In this document: positions 33,928-42,346 of the stretch, piece after piece | Layout: every line of letters starts with the position of its first letter | Numbering within the stretch: the stretch's first letter is position 1 | Source: a virus | Strand: one strand, 5' to 3' | Length of the DNA: 53,508 nt | IMG/VR virus record: IMGVR_UViG_3300006028_000005 | Span: 1 to 53,508 of that record | Translations under genes and position numbers: made by a program | Notes under the pieces: model-generated | Told to the model about the DNA's origin: nothing | The model's input: the letters and a program-made list of their open reading frames with translations, nothing else | The model's database searches: none

Positions 33928-34128
33928 TTAATCCTCTCCGTACTGATAATATCCAAACTCTTCATACAAACTAAAACGGGTGGATAGTTCCCGGTCTTCC
34001 GTGTCGCGAAATCCGCGATTGCGGGATTGGAAGTCTTCTATTTCCGCCATCTCAAACGGCGTGTAATCGGCTATTGACTTCGCCTTCGTTTGCGCCGGGA
34101 TAGTTGTGGGGGTGTGTTGTGGTCGCAT
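33928..34128 (-). CDS. Hypothetical small protein
   Basis: The 66-residue protein has a Thr/Pro-rich start and an acidic C-terminus with aromatic residues (FSLYEEFGYYQYGED). It lies 2 nt after and 2 nt before its neighbours. No family is recognised. Confidence 0.6.
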   Translation of the reverse strand: MRPQHTPTTIPAQTKAKSIADYTPFEMAEIEDFQSRNRGFRDTEDRELSTRFSLYEEFGYYQYGED

Positions 34129-34130
34129 GG

Positions 34131-34301
34131 TTAGTTGTTTATTTTGTTTGCTAATCGACTGCGGTACACAGCAAGTCTTTTATCTAAATCTGCATGTTTT
34201 TGCAATATAGCTTGCTTTTCTTCTTCTGTTAACGGCCTCGACTTCATACCGAATCCTATTTGCGTAGGTTCATCAGCCATTGGTTTTGATTTATATTTCA
34301 T
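34131..34301 (-). CDS. 56-residue hypothetical protein
   Basis: The protein is basic and helical (TEEEKQAILQKHADLDKRLAVYRSRL), with coiled-coil spacing. It fits exactly between neighbours on the minus strand. No family is recognised. Confidence 0.6.
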   Translation of the reverse strand: MKYKSKPMADEPTQIGFGMKSRPLTEEEKQAILQKHADLDKRLAVYRSRLANKINN

Positions 34302-34327
34302 AATCTTATCTAAACAATTCAGGGTGA

Positions 34328-34456
34328 TTAATATTTAGGAAAGCAAATAACTCCGGTTAACTGTAATGCAACCAATATAACAACTACGGCTATAAAGGCT
34401 ATGCAAAAATACTTTGCTGTGTGTGTTCCGTTTTGGAGGTTCTGTAAAGTGTTCAT
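34328..34456 (-). CDS. 42-residue single-TM protein
   Basis: The protein has one hydrophobic segment (YFCIAFIAVVVILVALQLTGVI). The 15-nt leader before its ATG is the same as that before the 34644 gene. A 100-residue frame at 34335-34637 overlaps it and the repeats but is judged a shadow. Confidence 0.55.
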   Translation of the reverse strand: MNTLQNLQNGTHTAKYFCIAFIAVVVILVALQLTGVICFPKY

Positions 34457-34484
34457 TCTGATAGTTTTTAATTACCCAACATCG

Positions 34485-34640
34485 GGCACCGCCAAACCCC
34501 GCAAGCCTAATTAAAAGCGTTGCGGTTATACCATTCCAAGTTTGCTGCCGATGGTATCGTACGGGGACGTTTGGCACCGCCAAACCCCGCACACTTTTCA
34601 GAGGCGGGGCGGCAGTCCGTGAACTATCACGAAACACGGT
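34485..34640 (-). repeat. Repeated structured GC-rich intergenic element
   Basis: A 19-mer (GGCACCGCCAAACCCCGCA) occurs at 34485-34503 and 34573-34591. The second copy continues into GGCGGGGCGGCAG and can fold into stems CCGCC/GGCGG and CCGC/GCGG. The block 34571-34640 resembles 47741-47804, sharing ACCGCC, CCCCGC, GGCGGCAG and TATCA-GAAA-ACGG. Both lie just after a minus-strand stop. It may be a processed leader, terminator or small RNA. Confidence 0.5.
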
Positions 34641-34643
34641 GTT

Positions 34644-34988
34644 TTATCCGGCGGCACCTGTTAGATATTTATCATATCGTGAAGTCCGTGGGCTAAACCA
34701 ACTTTCATGACGGTTACGTGAAAACTCACCTAAATCATGAATTATGGTTGTAAATACGCTTGATGCTTTTTGGTTAGTCATTGATGCCCATACAATGAAT
34801 CCACGTAACCCGTCAATGAATTTACGGTCGGGGTCAGATGTCATAATAACAGTTGTAAGGTCAATTGAAATATCAGCCATTTCCCTATCGTTCGGGTAAA
34901 CTTGATGGCAAATATTCATAATTTCACTGATAAGATCATCCCTGTCAACTACATATTGATTTGGGCTTTTTTTTGTTAAGTCGCTCAT
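34644..34988 (-). CDS. Hypothetical protein
   Basis: The 114-residue protein reads MSDLTKKSPNQYVVDRDDLI and has mixed helical content. It is preceded on the minus strand by an operator-like promoter at 35015-35035. It is the first gene before the structured repeat. No family is recognised. Confidence 0.7.
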   Translation of the reverse strand: MSDLTKKSPNQYVVDRDDLISEIMNICHQVYPNDREMADISIDLTTVIMTSDPDRKFIDGLRGFIVWASMTNQKASSVFTTIIHDLGEFSRNRHESWFSPRTSRYDKYLTGAAG

Positions 34989-35014
34989 TTTTGATAGTTT
35001 TTAATTCTTTTGTC

Positions 35015-35035
35015 GTTATTGACATAACAAAGGTG
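35015..35035 (-). promoter_or_regulatory. Minus-strand promoter with shared operator-like motif
   Basis: On the minus strand CACCTTTG is followed by TTATGTCAATAAC. The same order (-7 box, then YATTGTCAAT) occurs at 48093-48113 and 48213-48234. It probably drives the 34644 gene. Confidence 0.55.
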
Positions 35036-35081
35036 CAAATTAACTTTCACTTTCACAAGTAAAAGAACAAATAAATTTAAA

Positions 35082-35258
35082 CTATTTTATAACTTGTTGA
35101 TTATCAGTCACAATAATTTTTCTTTTACCTACTTCAAGTCGTTCGCCATTGTACTCAACAAAGGTAGGTAACTCAACAATGGTTAGTTTTTTCATTTGGC
35201 TAATGGCCTGTGTTTTAATGTCGCGCTCGGTGGCGTACTGTTGGAATGTTTGTATCAT
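35082..35258 (-). CDS. 58-residue hypothetical protein
   Basis: The protein has a helical N-terminus (QTFQQYATERDIKTQAISQMKK) and a strand-like C-terminus with VELPTFVEYNGERLEVGKRK. Its ATG overlaps the upstream stop by 4 nt. No family is recognised. Confidence 0.6.
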   Translation of the reverse strand: MIQTFQQYATERDIKTQAISQMKKLTIVELPTFVEYNGERLEVGKRKIIVTDNQQVIK

Positions 35259-35437
35259 TTTGCAAATTCTATGTATCTAAATTCAAACCCTTTTGACTTC
35301 GCATATTTGCAAAGTTCTTTATATTCGTCCGGTTTGACCTCATTGTCTTTAATGGCTAAACCTAAGGCTATGCCTGTTTGTATATTATCGCCATAGTCAA
35401 TAATATCCCCGTAGTGGTAAAATTTCATATTTATCAT
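35255..35437 (-). CDS. Hypothetical protein
   Basis: From ATG 35437 (MINMKFYHYG) it is 60 residues; an internal ATG at 35428 is also possible. A longer frame to 35494 overlaps the divergent fibre promoter, so it is not used. The C-terminal part (DEYKELCKYAKSKGF) is helical. No family is recognised. Confidence 0.55.
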   Translation of the reverse strand: MINMKFYHYGDIIDYGDNIQTGIALGLAIKDNEVKPDEYKELCKYAKSKGFEFRYIEFAK

Positions 35438-35474
35438 TTTATACTTTCTCTTTACAAAGCTAAAGAATTTACTT

Positions 35475-35506
35475 TTTGTTTCAAAGCGTTTCACAAACTA
35501 TATTTA
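35475..35506 (+). promoter_or_regulatory. Late-type promoter before fibre gene
   Basis: TTTG at 35475-35478 and TATATTTA at 35499-35506 are 20 nt apart. The spacing matches the portal promoter exactly. Confidence 0.7.
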
Positions 35507-35514
35507 CACATAAT

Positions 35515-38500
35515 ATGAAAAAACTATTATTAGCCCTCATCCTATTCCTCCCCCTACTCGCAATGGGGCAAACCGGAACGCTGCCATCGGGTAGCGTCAT
35601 AACCACCGCGCCAACATCGTATTGGAATCCAACAACGCACCGATGGACTCCGAAAGTCGGGAGTTATTGGTATGAGATATTAACAATTCAGGATACGGCG
35701 GGTATCGTACCGTCATTTTACCGTATATTTCATGGCAATAATGAATGGTATGGAACACAAAATTTTCATAATACACTTACTGTTTCAAATGCGTCAGGGT
35801 CTATTGCTTATTTTTCAGTTGACCCTACGCAAACGATTGTCAATAATATATTAAACCTTCAAAACGGTTTTGAAATGTTTTCCGGGGTTGGTAAATATAG
35901 AACGGGCACTTCTGAAGTATTTAACAGTGCCTATACATCAGGCAATGATATTACGGTGTCGCATGGAGATGAAGGGTCTTTTTCAAACCCGCCATGGTTA
36001 AATATTGCAGAGGGAAGTTCAGGAAGTTTGCGTTTGTTTGGTAATAATATCACCAGAACATCAGATAGTTCGCCGGTGCTTTGGCGTTCAGATTTAACAG
36101 GAGCAACAAGATCACTGATAGGGGTTGACTCCACATCAACACAAAACACATACAGTCATTTAATGTCAGGCTTTACACCTGGTACTATTGCTGGTAATAA
36201 CGGATGGACATTGGCCGGTTCGGCGGTGGGTGTTAACAGCGGCACACAAAGCACGACTATTACAGCGGCCTATACTACAGGAACAGACTATGCTCTATGC
36301 CCAGAAAGGTTTAATCAGGGTAAAATGCGTTTCCTATGGCATCAGGCATCAGAAAAGCCGATGGTTACATGGGGTGGGTTGTCAACTTATTTTTCAATAT
36401 CCCAAACAGGAGGTACAGCGACATTCGGCACTGTTACAGGCGGTGTTTTAACGTCATTGGGAACATTTACAATCCCGTTCACTACTGACACCTATGTGCA
36501 GGTTAATTACACAGGGCAAACAGCCGGAAGCATATTATCAGTGAAAATATGGCCTATTAACGGAACTTATCCATCATCAAATGTTTTCACCTATACTTTT
36601 ACAGGTTCTGAAACGGCGGTAACCGGTGACCAGGTTACTTTGCGTACACTTGACGGTACAGCATCTCAAATCAATAGCCTTGATATTAAGGATGAATATA
36701 CAATACTTGCTACAAAAGCAACATTTACCGGTGACTGGTTTAAAGTATCGAGGGGCACGCACGTTTATCAATCCGTAATTGCACAGGGGGCTTACTTCGA
36801 TTTTGTTGTTAAATCAGCTACATACGCCAACCTTAAAGTTTATGCCGATAGCAGAGCGGCTTATCAACCTCAATTAGAAGTAAGTATAGATGGCGGTGCG
36901 TATAACCTGGTGACATGGTCATCTACCGGTGACATTGTTGTGCCTATTGCAGCGGGTATGGATGCGACAAAAGACCACCGCTTGACCGTCTATGTTAAAG
37001 GGGTTCACGAATTAGATGACCTTTGGAACTCACAAGAGGGTTTTCTGTTTAATGACATTGTGACCGATGGGCATGTAACGCCTTATAATAATTATACCGG
37101 GTTAACTGCTTGGTATGGAGATAGCATCGTAGCCGGAATTGTGGCATACGGTTACGCTGCATCTCCGCCAAATTCACAGCCTTCGCAATCAGCAGGGCAT
37201 TTATCATTCCCACAGATAGCAGGTAGGAGATTAAACCAACGGGTTTATATGAAAGGATTTGGTGCAGCAGGGTTAATTAATCCTGGCCACGGAAATGTGC
37301 CAATTGCTGTTACCAATCTTGCAAGTTTCGCAAGCGGCTATCCGAAGTATAACAACGAGCAACCAAACACGATATTCTTAAACTACGGTACAAATGACGG
37401 TAGTGCGTCATCCGCATCGTACATAGCGGCTTATAACACTTATATCGCAGCGGTACAAGCTGCGTACCCGAGGGCTAAGATATTCCTTATTGACCAATTT
37501 AACGGGGTTAGAACATCTGATAACAGTACGGTTGCTTTAAACAGTACCGTTACGTTTATCCCTACTCAACAGTTTGTTGGTAGCATGACATTTATTGCTG
37601 ATGGATTGCATCCTGATATTAACGGGCATGATGTAGCAGGGAATGCGCTGTATAGCCTTATTGTGCCGCAAATACAGCCCTCACAATGGGCTAACGTTAA
37701 CGGGAAGGGTATAAGCTATGTCGGCGGCTCTGCGATGGTTTACGCCAACAATAACGTGATACGGAACTCTGATGGTGGTAGTGATTTTACTACGCCTTTG
37801 ATAACGGGCTCTCCGGTTTCAACTCAACTTACATCCGGTAGTATTTCACCCGGCGCAAGCGGAACATCGTTTGATGTAAATAAAATTAATACCAATTCAC
37901 ATAATGTTAGATCACTTGCTTTGTTAGGGGTGATTGACAGTCACACAGTTGGTTCGGAAACATCGCATTGGGAAATGTACTCACAACCGGGTACGGGAAC
38001 ACTAACAAAGGAATTTACTTTTGGTGGAACTGGAAACTTCACAGCAGTAGGGACATTAAGCGGAACGGCACTATTACTTGGAACAGGCACCAGCGCAACC
38101 GTAAAGGATTTTAATATAGTATCTGGCTCAAAGGCAAATGTTACATTACCAAGTCGTTCAACCCTTACATCTGGCACAAATGGTATGCTACATTATTTGA
38201 ATGATGGAACTAATAATTATGGTATTGCATCATTAGTTGACAACCCTAACAACGCGGTTGGATTTTCTATTCGGTATAGTTCGACACAACCGGCTTTTGT
38301 TGTGCAGGCAAATAGCACTGAATTATTAAGATTTGACAGCGGTTCAAGATTGGGTTTAGGTGTTACATTACCAACAGCATATATCCATTTAAAGGCCGGT
38401 GTTGCCGCAGCTAAGGGCGCTCCAATAAAGTTTTCAACCGGAGGTATAGTTTTGACTACACCTGAGGCGGGAGCATTAGAGGCGACTAATGCAGCCTTAT

Positions 38501-38973
38501 TTTATACTGATACGGTATCAACAGTAAAGACAAGGCGGGAGGTGATTTTAGATACCAAAACGCAGACGTTAACAAATAAAACTTTAACATCGCCACAGTT
38601 AAATACGCCGTTGCTTAACACTACATCGGTGGTAGGGCAATATTGGGTTGCTACAAATACCGCTGGTGCGGGAACGTGGACGACACCAACAGTAATAAAT
38701 CGTTCACATACAATATTTACCCCGGCAACCGGTGGAACTGTCACATTAGTAACAGGGCAAATAAATATAATTAACCCAGCCGGTACAATAGCGACTTTAA
38801 CATTAACGTTACCGTCATCACCGGCAAATAATGATATTGTTAGCCTTACATTTACGCAAGCAGTAACAGCGATTACATATAGCGGTGGGACTGTAGTAGG
38901 TAGTCCAACAACGGCATCATTAGGCGGTCAATGGTATTTAACCTATGACAGTGGTACAACAACATGGTATTAA
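35515..38973 (+). CDS. Tail fibre/spike with signal peptide and SGNH esterase domain
   Basis: From ATG 35515 the protein has 1152 residues. The start MKKLLLALILFLPLLAMGQ looks like an export signal, which is unusual for a virion protein. A large beta-rich region follows. Residues about 530-725 form an SGNH hydrolase: GDS at 535-537, GTND at 625-628 and DGLHPD at 696-701, with D696 and H699 as likely catalytic residues. The C-terminal part has APIKFSTGGIVLTTPEAGALE and TLTNKTLTSPQLNTP, common in phage fibres. It probably deacylates a host glycan during adsorption. Starts upstream of 35515 lie within the promoter. Confidence 0.82.
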   Translation: MKKLLLALILFLPLLAMGQTGTLPSGSVITTAPTSYWNPTTHRWTPKVGSYWYEILTIQDTAGIVPSFYRIFHGNNEWYGTQNFHNTLTVSNASGSIAYFSVDPTQTIVNNILNLQNGFEMFSGVGKYRTGTSEVFNSAYTSGNDITVSHGDEGSFSNPPWLNIAEGSSGSLRLFGNNITRTSDSSPVLWRSDLTGATRSLIGVDSTSTQNTYSHLMSGFTPGTIAGNNGWTLAGSAVGVNSGTQSTTITAAYTTGTDYALCPERFNQGKMRFLWHQASEKPMVTWGGLSTYFSISQTGGTATFGTVTGGVLTSLGTFTIPFTTDTYVQVNYTGQTAGSILSVKIWPINGTYPSSNVFTYTFTGSETAVTGDQVTLRTLDGTASQINSLDIKDEYTILATKATFTGDWFKVSRGTHVYQSVIAQGAYFDFVVKSATYANLKVYADSRAAYQPQLEVSIDGGAYNLVTWSSTGDIVVPIAAGMDATKDHRLTVYVKGVHELDDLWNSQEGFLFNDIVTDGHVTPYNNYTGLTAWYGDSIVAGIVAYGYAASPPNSQPSQSAGHLSFPQIAGRRLNQRVYMKGFGAAGLINPGHGNVPIAVTNLASFASGYPKYNNEQPNTIFLNYGTNDGSASSASYIAAYNTYIAAVQAAYPRAKIFLIDQFNGVRTSDNSTVALNSTVTFIPTQQFVGSMTFIADGLHPDINGHDVAGNALYSLIVPQIQPSQWANVNGKGISYVGGSAMVYANNNVIRNSDGGSDFTTPLITGSPVSTQLTSGSISPGASGTSFDVNKINTNSHNVRSLALLGVIDSHTVGSETSHWEMYSQPGTGTLTKEFTFGGTGNFTAVGTLSGTALLLGTGTSATVKDFNIVSGSKANVTLPSRSTLTSGTNGMLHYLNDGTNNYGIASLVDNPNNAVGFSIRYSSTQPAFVVQANSTELLRFDSGSRLGLGVTLPTAYIHLKAGVAAAKGAPIKFSTGGIVLTTPEAGALEATNAALFYTDTVSTVKTRREVILDTKTQTLTNKTLTSPQLNTPLLNTTSVVGQYWVATNTAGAGTWTTPTVINRSHTIFTPATGGTVTLVTGQINIINPAGTIATLTLTLPSSPANNDIVSLTFTQAVTAITYSGGTVVGSPTTASLGGQWYLTYDSGTTTWY

Positions 38974-38984
38974 AAACAAATTAT

Positions 38985-39200
38985 ATGGCAACAATTTTAG
39001 ACGACAAAGAACACAAAGGCAATCATTTTTTATCGCTGTTTTTAAACGGGATAGTAATGTTGGGCGAGGATGCAATTGAACAGGCTATTGCGCATTTGAT
39101 TGATAAGAAAGCGGCTATTAAGCCGCTTGATACGCACCCATGCCAACAGGGGCAACATTGGAGTGACTCATTGCAAAAATGTGTTGACGACATAGGCTAA
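38985..39200 (+). CDS. Hypothetical protein
   Basis: The 71-residue protein starts MATILDDKEHKGNHFLS and ends with a Cys-containing QQGQHWSDSLQKCVDD. The ATG at 38985 is preferred over 38964, which overlaps the fibre stop. It overlaps the next ATG by 1 nt. No family is recognised. Confidence 0.65.
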   Translation: MATILDDKEHKGNHFLSLFLNGIVMLGEDAIEQAIAHLIDKKAAIKPLDTHPCQQGQHWSDSLQKCVDDIG

Positions 39201-39565
39201 TGGCAATATTAAATCTATTGGCCTTATTACTATATACCGGATTTAACAACCTGTATATTTATGAACTTTTTTACGGTTCGTGGGAGTATCGGCTCACGAA
39301 AGGTTTTTTTTATTTTTTTACATCTATTTTTGTTTTGTTTTTAATTGTCGGAGAGGGAACAGGATACCGCTCAAACAGGGAGTTTCAAACGAACTTAATA
39401 TGTAAAATAACTTTGTTAGCGTGTTTTATAATTTTTGCTTTTACACAACTTGATATTTTTATGCCTAAACCTCGAATGTATTTTTTATCGCTTAATGGCA
39501 GTGTTTTTGCCATTAGTATAATTATTCTCATTAGCGGATTACGGCATGACTACTTCAAGGATTAA
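39200..39565 (+). CDS. Multi-TM membrane protein
   Basis: The 121-residue protein has about four hydrophobic segments, near residues 2-20, 36-50, 68-83 and 96-112. It belongs to a run of four membrane genes after the fibre, the usual place of lysis genes. A holin or accessory role is possible. Confidence 0.65.
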   Translation: MAILNLLALLLYTGFNNLYIYELFYGSWEYRLTKGFFYFFTSIFVLFLIVGEGTGYRSNREFQTNLICKITLLACFIIFAFTQLDIFMPKPRMYFLSLNGSVFAISIIILISGLRHDYFKD

Positions 39566-39833
39566 AACTCAAACAATGGCAGCACCTCATCAGGAATGGT
39601 GGACACCGATATTTAATTGGATAACCAGCAATACAATAGTTTTTGCTTCTTTCGCTTTGGCGTGGAAGGGAATTGATAAAGTGTTTAAATTTTACTCTGA
39701 AAGCCGGTTAAACGAATTACGCGCCATTGTAAAAGAGGAATTGGCTAACCATACTAATCCACAGATTGAAAAGCTGTCTACTTCTATAGACGAATTGCGT
39801 GAAAGTATTTGGGCGTTAAAATCTAATAAATGA
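39546..39833 (+). CDS. Membrane protein with TM and coiled coil
   Basis: The 95-residue protein has a membrane stretch WITSNTIVFASFALAW near residue 25-40 and a coiled-coil tail (ELRAIVKEELANH, KLSTSIDELRESI). An internal ATG at 39576 gives a start without overlap. It may be a holin or spanin-like partner. Confidence 0.6.
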   Translation: MTTSRIKTQTMAAPHQEWWTPIFNWITSNTIVFASFALAWKGIDKVFKFYSESRLNELRAIVKEELANHTNPQIEKLSTSIDELRESIWALKSNK

Positions 39834-40051
39834 TAGCCGAAGCCACCGAATTAACAGCATGGGGCGTGCCGGGAGCTATTATAGTTGCCTTAGCAGGATA
39901 TATACTATTAATTGAAAAGCGCCATAGAGAAGAACGGTCGGACTGGGCAAAAACAAACGAGCGCCAGGTTGACGAGCAAAATCGTAATTTAAAAGAAAAT
40001 ACCTCTGTGTTATCAGCGTTAAAAACACTTTTAGAGAATAGAATAAGATGA
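39830..40051 (+). CDS. Membrane protein with one TM and charged tail
   Basis: The 73-residue protein has a TM segment GVPGAIIVALAGYILLI near residues 12-28 and a charged coiled-coil tail. The layout is like Rz-type or holin-accessory proteins. ATGA overlaps link it to both neighbours. Confidence 0.6.
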   Translation: MIAEATELTAWGVPGAIIVALAGYILLIEKRHREERSDWAKTNERQVDEQNRNLKENTSVLSALKTLLENRIR

Positions 40052-40323
40052 TTGACTGGGACGTAATATTTGTAATATTTTGCTTAACAATAACGCTGTT
40101 ATCGGCTTTTATAGCATGGGAGTTTTGGCGGTCGCGTGACGGGCGTTTAAGGGTTTTGATTATACGGCTATTCTTGGCTAAAATATTCGTTTATGGCGGC
40201 GCTGCAGCATTATTAATCTTTCACGGGGCAAACTATCACACTTGGTTAAAGGTCGCTTTAAACGCCCCTATGTTCTTTGTAATGATACAGCTTTATTCTT
40301 TTATTAGGATGAGGGATAGGTAA
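40048..40323 (+). CDS. Candidate holin
   Basis: The 91-residue protein has three predicted TM segments, near residues 6-24, 38-58 and 68-84, and a basic C-terminus (IRMRDR). Size and topology fit a class I holin. It lies about 3.2 kb before the endolysin, not beside it, so the call is tentative. Its stop is immediately followed by a convergent gene. Confidence 0.5.
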   Translation: MIDWDVIFVIFCLTITLLSAFIAWEFWRSRDGRLRVLIIRLFLAKIFVYGGAAALLIFHGANYHTWLKVALNAPMFFVMIQLYSFIRMRDR

Positions 40324-40866
40324 TTAAATCCAACCCAAATTAGCAGAACGCCAAAGTACTATATCAACCACACTAACCTTATCCCCGGTTTCTTTACTAA
40401 GTTGCTCGCACATATCATTGCAATTCATATTGAACTTTCCTGCAATCCTCACCAAATGTCTATCAGGTTTTATACAGTCATGCCCTAAATTTTTTGCTAG
40501 GTGATATTTAGTAATACCGCCAATAAACGGTATTGATTGTAGATATTCAATTTTGTCATCAGATTGCATATACTCACTAAATAACCGGTTATAAGACGAT
40601 AAAATGTGTTTAATGGCTGCAACCTTACCTTTATGACCGAATGCGGTTGAAATGTCTTTCCCGTTAGCTATAGCCATAAATATTTTGTCTTTTATAATTC
40701 GCGCAATTTGTTCCCTCATGCCACTGTTAAGAATTACCCAAATAGCTTCATTACGAAATTGAATAGCACTCATACACGGCTCTAATTCTGTTTGCCATTG
40801 TATTTCATCAGCGTAACCCTCTTCTATTAGCTGCGATTTTAAATGTAGGTATGTTTCTTTTTTCAT
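40324..40866 (-). CDS. HhH-GPD-like DNA glycosylase
   Basis: The 180-residue protein has SIPFIGGITKYHLAKNLGHD at residues 111-130 and KPDRHLVR at 133-140. This is a helix-hairpin-helix followed by the Asp of the GPD motif (D135, with K120 in the hairpin). The N-terminal helical half fits the family. Such enzymes remove damaged or modified bases. A phage copy may repair its DNA or counter host or phage base changes. It lacks an iron-sulfur cluster. Confidence 0.75.
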   Translation of the reverse strand: MKKETYLHLKSQLIEEGYADEIQWQTELEPCMSAIQFRNEAIWVILNSGMREQIARIIKDKIFMAIANGKDISTAFGHKGKVAAIKHILSSYNRLFSEYMQSDDKIEYLQSIPFIGGITKYHLAKNLGHDCIKPDRHLVRIAGKFNMNCNDMCEQLSKETGDKVSVVDIVLWRSANLGWI

Positions 40867-41318
40867 ATCTTTTTCAAATTATTATTCGCCGGGAATGGGG
40901 TTAATGTTAGTTCCGTATTGGTAAGCACAAAGTATAAATTTTGTAGTTGGTGCACGAAATCAATCTGTAACGGTAGCCATTCTTTAAATTCACGATGTAA
41001 CCAAATATTTTCGCCCTGTTGCCAAAACTCAAATATTCCAAATTCGTAAATAACAACCCCGTCATGAAAATGACGCTGTGATTTTGATAGTTTAAATAGT
41101 AGTTCAGAAGTTAATGGGGTTGGCCCAAACCACCATCCACGCGAGAATTGGTCAGTGTATCGGTCAATCTCGTATTCTACCTGTGTTTTCAACCAATCCG
41201 CATCCACAGTCACAATACTTTCACTTTCTTCATGAATAGCCCATATAATATTCCCTATCCTTAATTCGCTTGCTTTAAGCGGGTATAGGTTTAAATCATA
41301 ATCTGCGTCTTTTATCAT
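40863..41318 (-). CDS. Hypothetical Bacteroidetes phage protein
   Basis: The 151-residue protein has the ASELRIGNIIW start, PLTSELLFKL middle and FVHQLQNLYFVLTNTELTL end of a well-spread Bacteroidetes phage family without known function. It overlaps the glycosylase gene by 4 nt. Confidence 0.75.
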   Translation of the reverse strand: MIKDADYDLNLYPLKASELRIGNIIWAIHEESESIVTVDADWLKTQVEYEIDRYTDQFSRGWWFGPTPLTSELLFKLSKSQRHFHDGVVIYEFGIFEFWQQGENIWLHREFKEWLPLQIDFVHQLQNLYFVLTNTELTLTPFPANNNLKKI

Positions 41319-41319
41319 T

Positions 41320-41631
41320 TTACTTCTTAATATATTCGTTTTCTTTCAAACCAAACACGTTGTAGTGGTCGGCAAGGAGTTTGTTCCAAATGCAAACCGG
41401 TATCAATTTGTTTTCAATGCCGTAAATAAATTCTGATTGGTCTACATATCCATAATTGCGAGAGTATAACTCACTTAACGGGCGCAAAACTAACATCGCA
41501 GTAGTGCTGCCATCTAAAAAGTTTGGTAAGCTTTGAGGCGTTAATTTGCCGCGTAAATCTCCAAACGTAGAATGAGTTAACGTATCTACATCAAAAGGCA
41601 AATACGCCGCTAATATTTCAAGTGTTATCAT
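41320..41631 (-). CDS. Hypothetical protein
   Basis: The 103-residue protein has MITLEILAAYLPFDVDTL at its start and DGSTTAMLVLRPLSELY in the middle. It lies 1 nt before the next gene. No function is known. Confidence 0.7.
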   Translation of the reverse strand: MITLEILAAYLPFDVDTLTHSTFGDLRGKLTPQSLPNFLDGSTTAMLVLRPLSELYSRNYGYVDQSEFIYGIENKLIPVCIWNKLLADHYNVFGLKENEYIKK

Positions 41632-41652
41632 TTTTATTCATGGGGTTGGGGG

Positions 41653-41856
41653 TTAAAAAGTCGGTGAACATTTAGGACATGGACAGCTAATCATGTGAAT
41701 GCATGTCGAACCATCGTGCTTTATTCCAGTACCATGGCATGACGTACAAGCATCATGCATACATGGTCGCCAATTAACATTTTGGTGTTTATTAATATTA
41801 ACTAAGTGTACCCTTTGACGCTCTGCTAATTCTTTTTCATATTGTTCTTTTTCCAT
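41653..41856 (-). CDS. Cys-rich DnaJ-type zinc-binding protein
   Basis: The 67-residue protein has CTSCHGTGI and CPCPKC with CMHDAC before them, the CxxCxGxG layout of DnaJ-type zinc centres. The N-terminal half is a charged helix. Zinc binding is likely; the role is unknown. Confidence 0.7.
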   Translation of the reverse strand: MEKEQYEKELAERQRVHLVNINKHQNVNWRPCMHDACTSCHGTGIKHDGSTCIHMISCPCPKCSPTF

Positions 41857-41881
41857 TTTTCAAATCGTTGTCGAGAGTTGG

Positions 41882-42073
41882 TTAAGGTCGTTCCATTTGT
41901 GCAAGGTAGTCTCGGTAATGATCGCTCATTACAGGAACTTGTTTAAGGTCATTTGAAATAAGAACCCTAACATACCCTGCTAAACTGATGTTTTCAATCT
42001 TGCCGCTTTTTGTTAGTTGCTCCATCATATCATCAGATATGCCGACATTGTACTGTTTTAGTTTTTTTGACAT
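41882..42073 (-). CDS. Ribbon-helix-helix-like protein
   Basis: The 63-residue protein reads KQYNVGISDDMMEQLTKSGKI, then ISLAGYVRVLISNDL: strand, helix, turn, helix as in CopG/Arc-type regulators. It lies 2 nt after the 42076 gene and is probably co-transcribed with it. Confidence 0.65.
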   Translation of the reverse strand: MSKKLKQYNVGISDDMMEQLTKSGKIENISLAGYVRVLISNDLKQVPVMSDHYRDYLAQMERP

Positions 42074-42075
42074 TG

Positions 42076-42342
42076 TTAAAAAGGTTGCATTTGTTTATCT
42101 TCTATTCTATCAGCCATTAACATAATTGAGTAGTCATCAAGGGTATTTATTGATCTATCAGCGCCATCGTTTCTGAAAAATATATTTTCACCTCTTTTTA
42201 CAAGACCATAACAGCTAAAAGTTTCAATGGCATTCGATACAGAAAACGGCTCTGCAAATCGCTCATAATCCGACAGACAGTATTTCTTAATACTATTGAC
42301 GGCTTCGTTTCTCAACTCGGTTAATTTAAATAAGTAACTCAT
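42076..42342 (-). CDS. Hypothetical protein, first gene of minus-strand operon
   Basis: From ATG 42342 it has 88 residues (MSYLFKLTELRNEAVNSIKK) with a small beta C-terminus. A longer frame to 42408 runs through the promoter and a hydrophobic AT-rich leader, so it is rejected. TATATTTG ends 4 nt before this ATG. No family is recognised. Confidence 0.65.
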   Translation of the reverse strand: MSYLFKLTELRNEAVNSIKKYCLSDYERFAEPFSVSNAIETFSCYGLVKRGENIFFRNDGADRSINTLDDYSIMLMADRIEDKQMQPF

Positions 42343-42346
42343 ACTG

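Noticed and set aside
34335-34637. 100-codon minus-strand ORF across the GC-rich repeat
   Set aside because: It covers two repeat copies and overlaps a better 42-residue membrane ORF. Its composition is unlike the neighbours, so it is a shadow.
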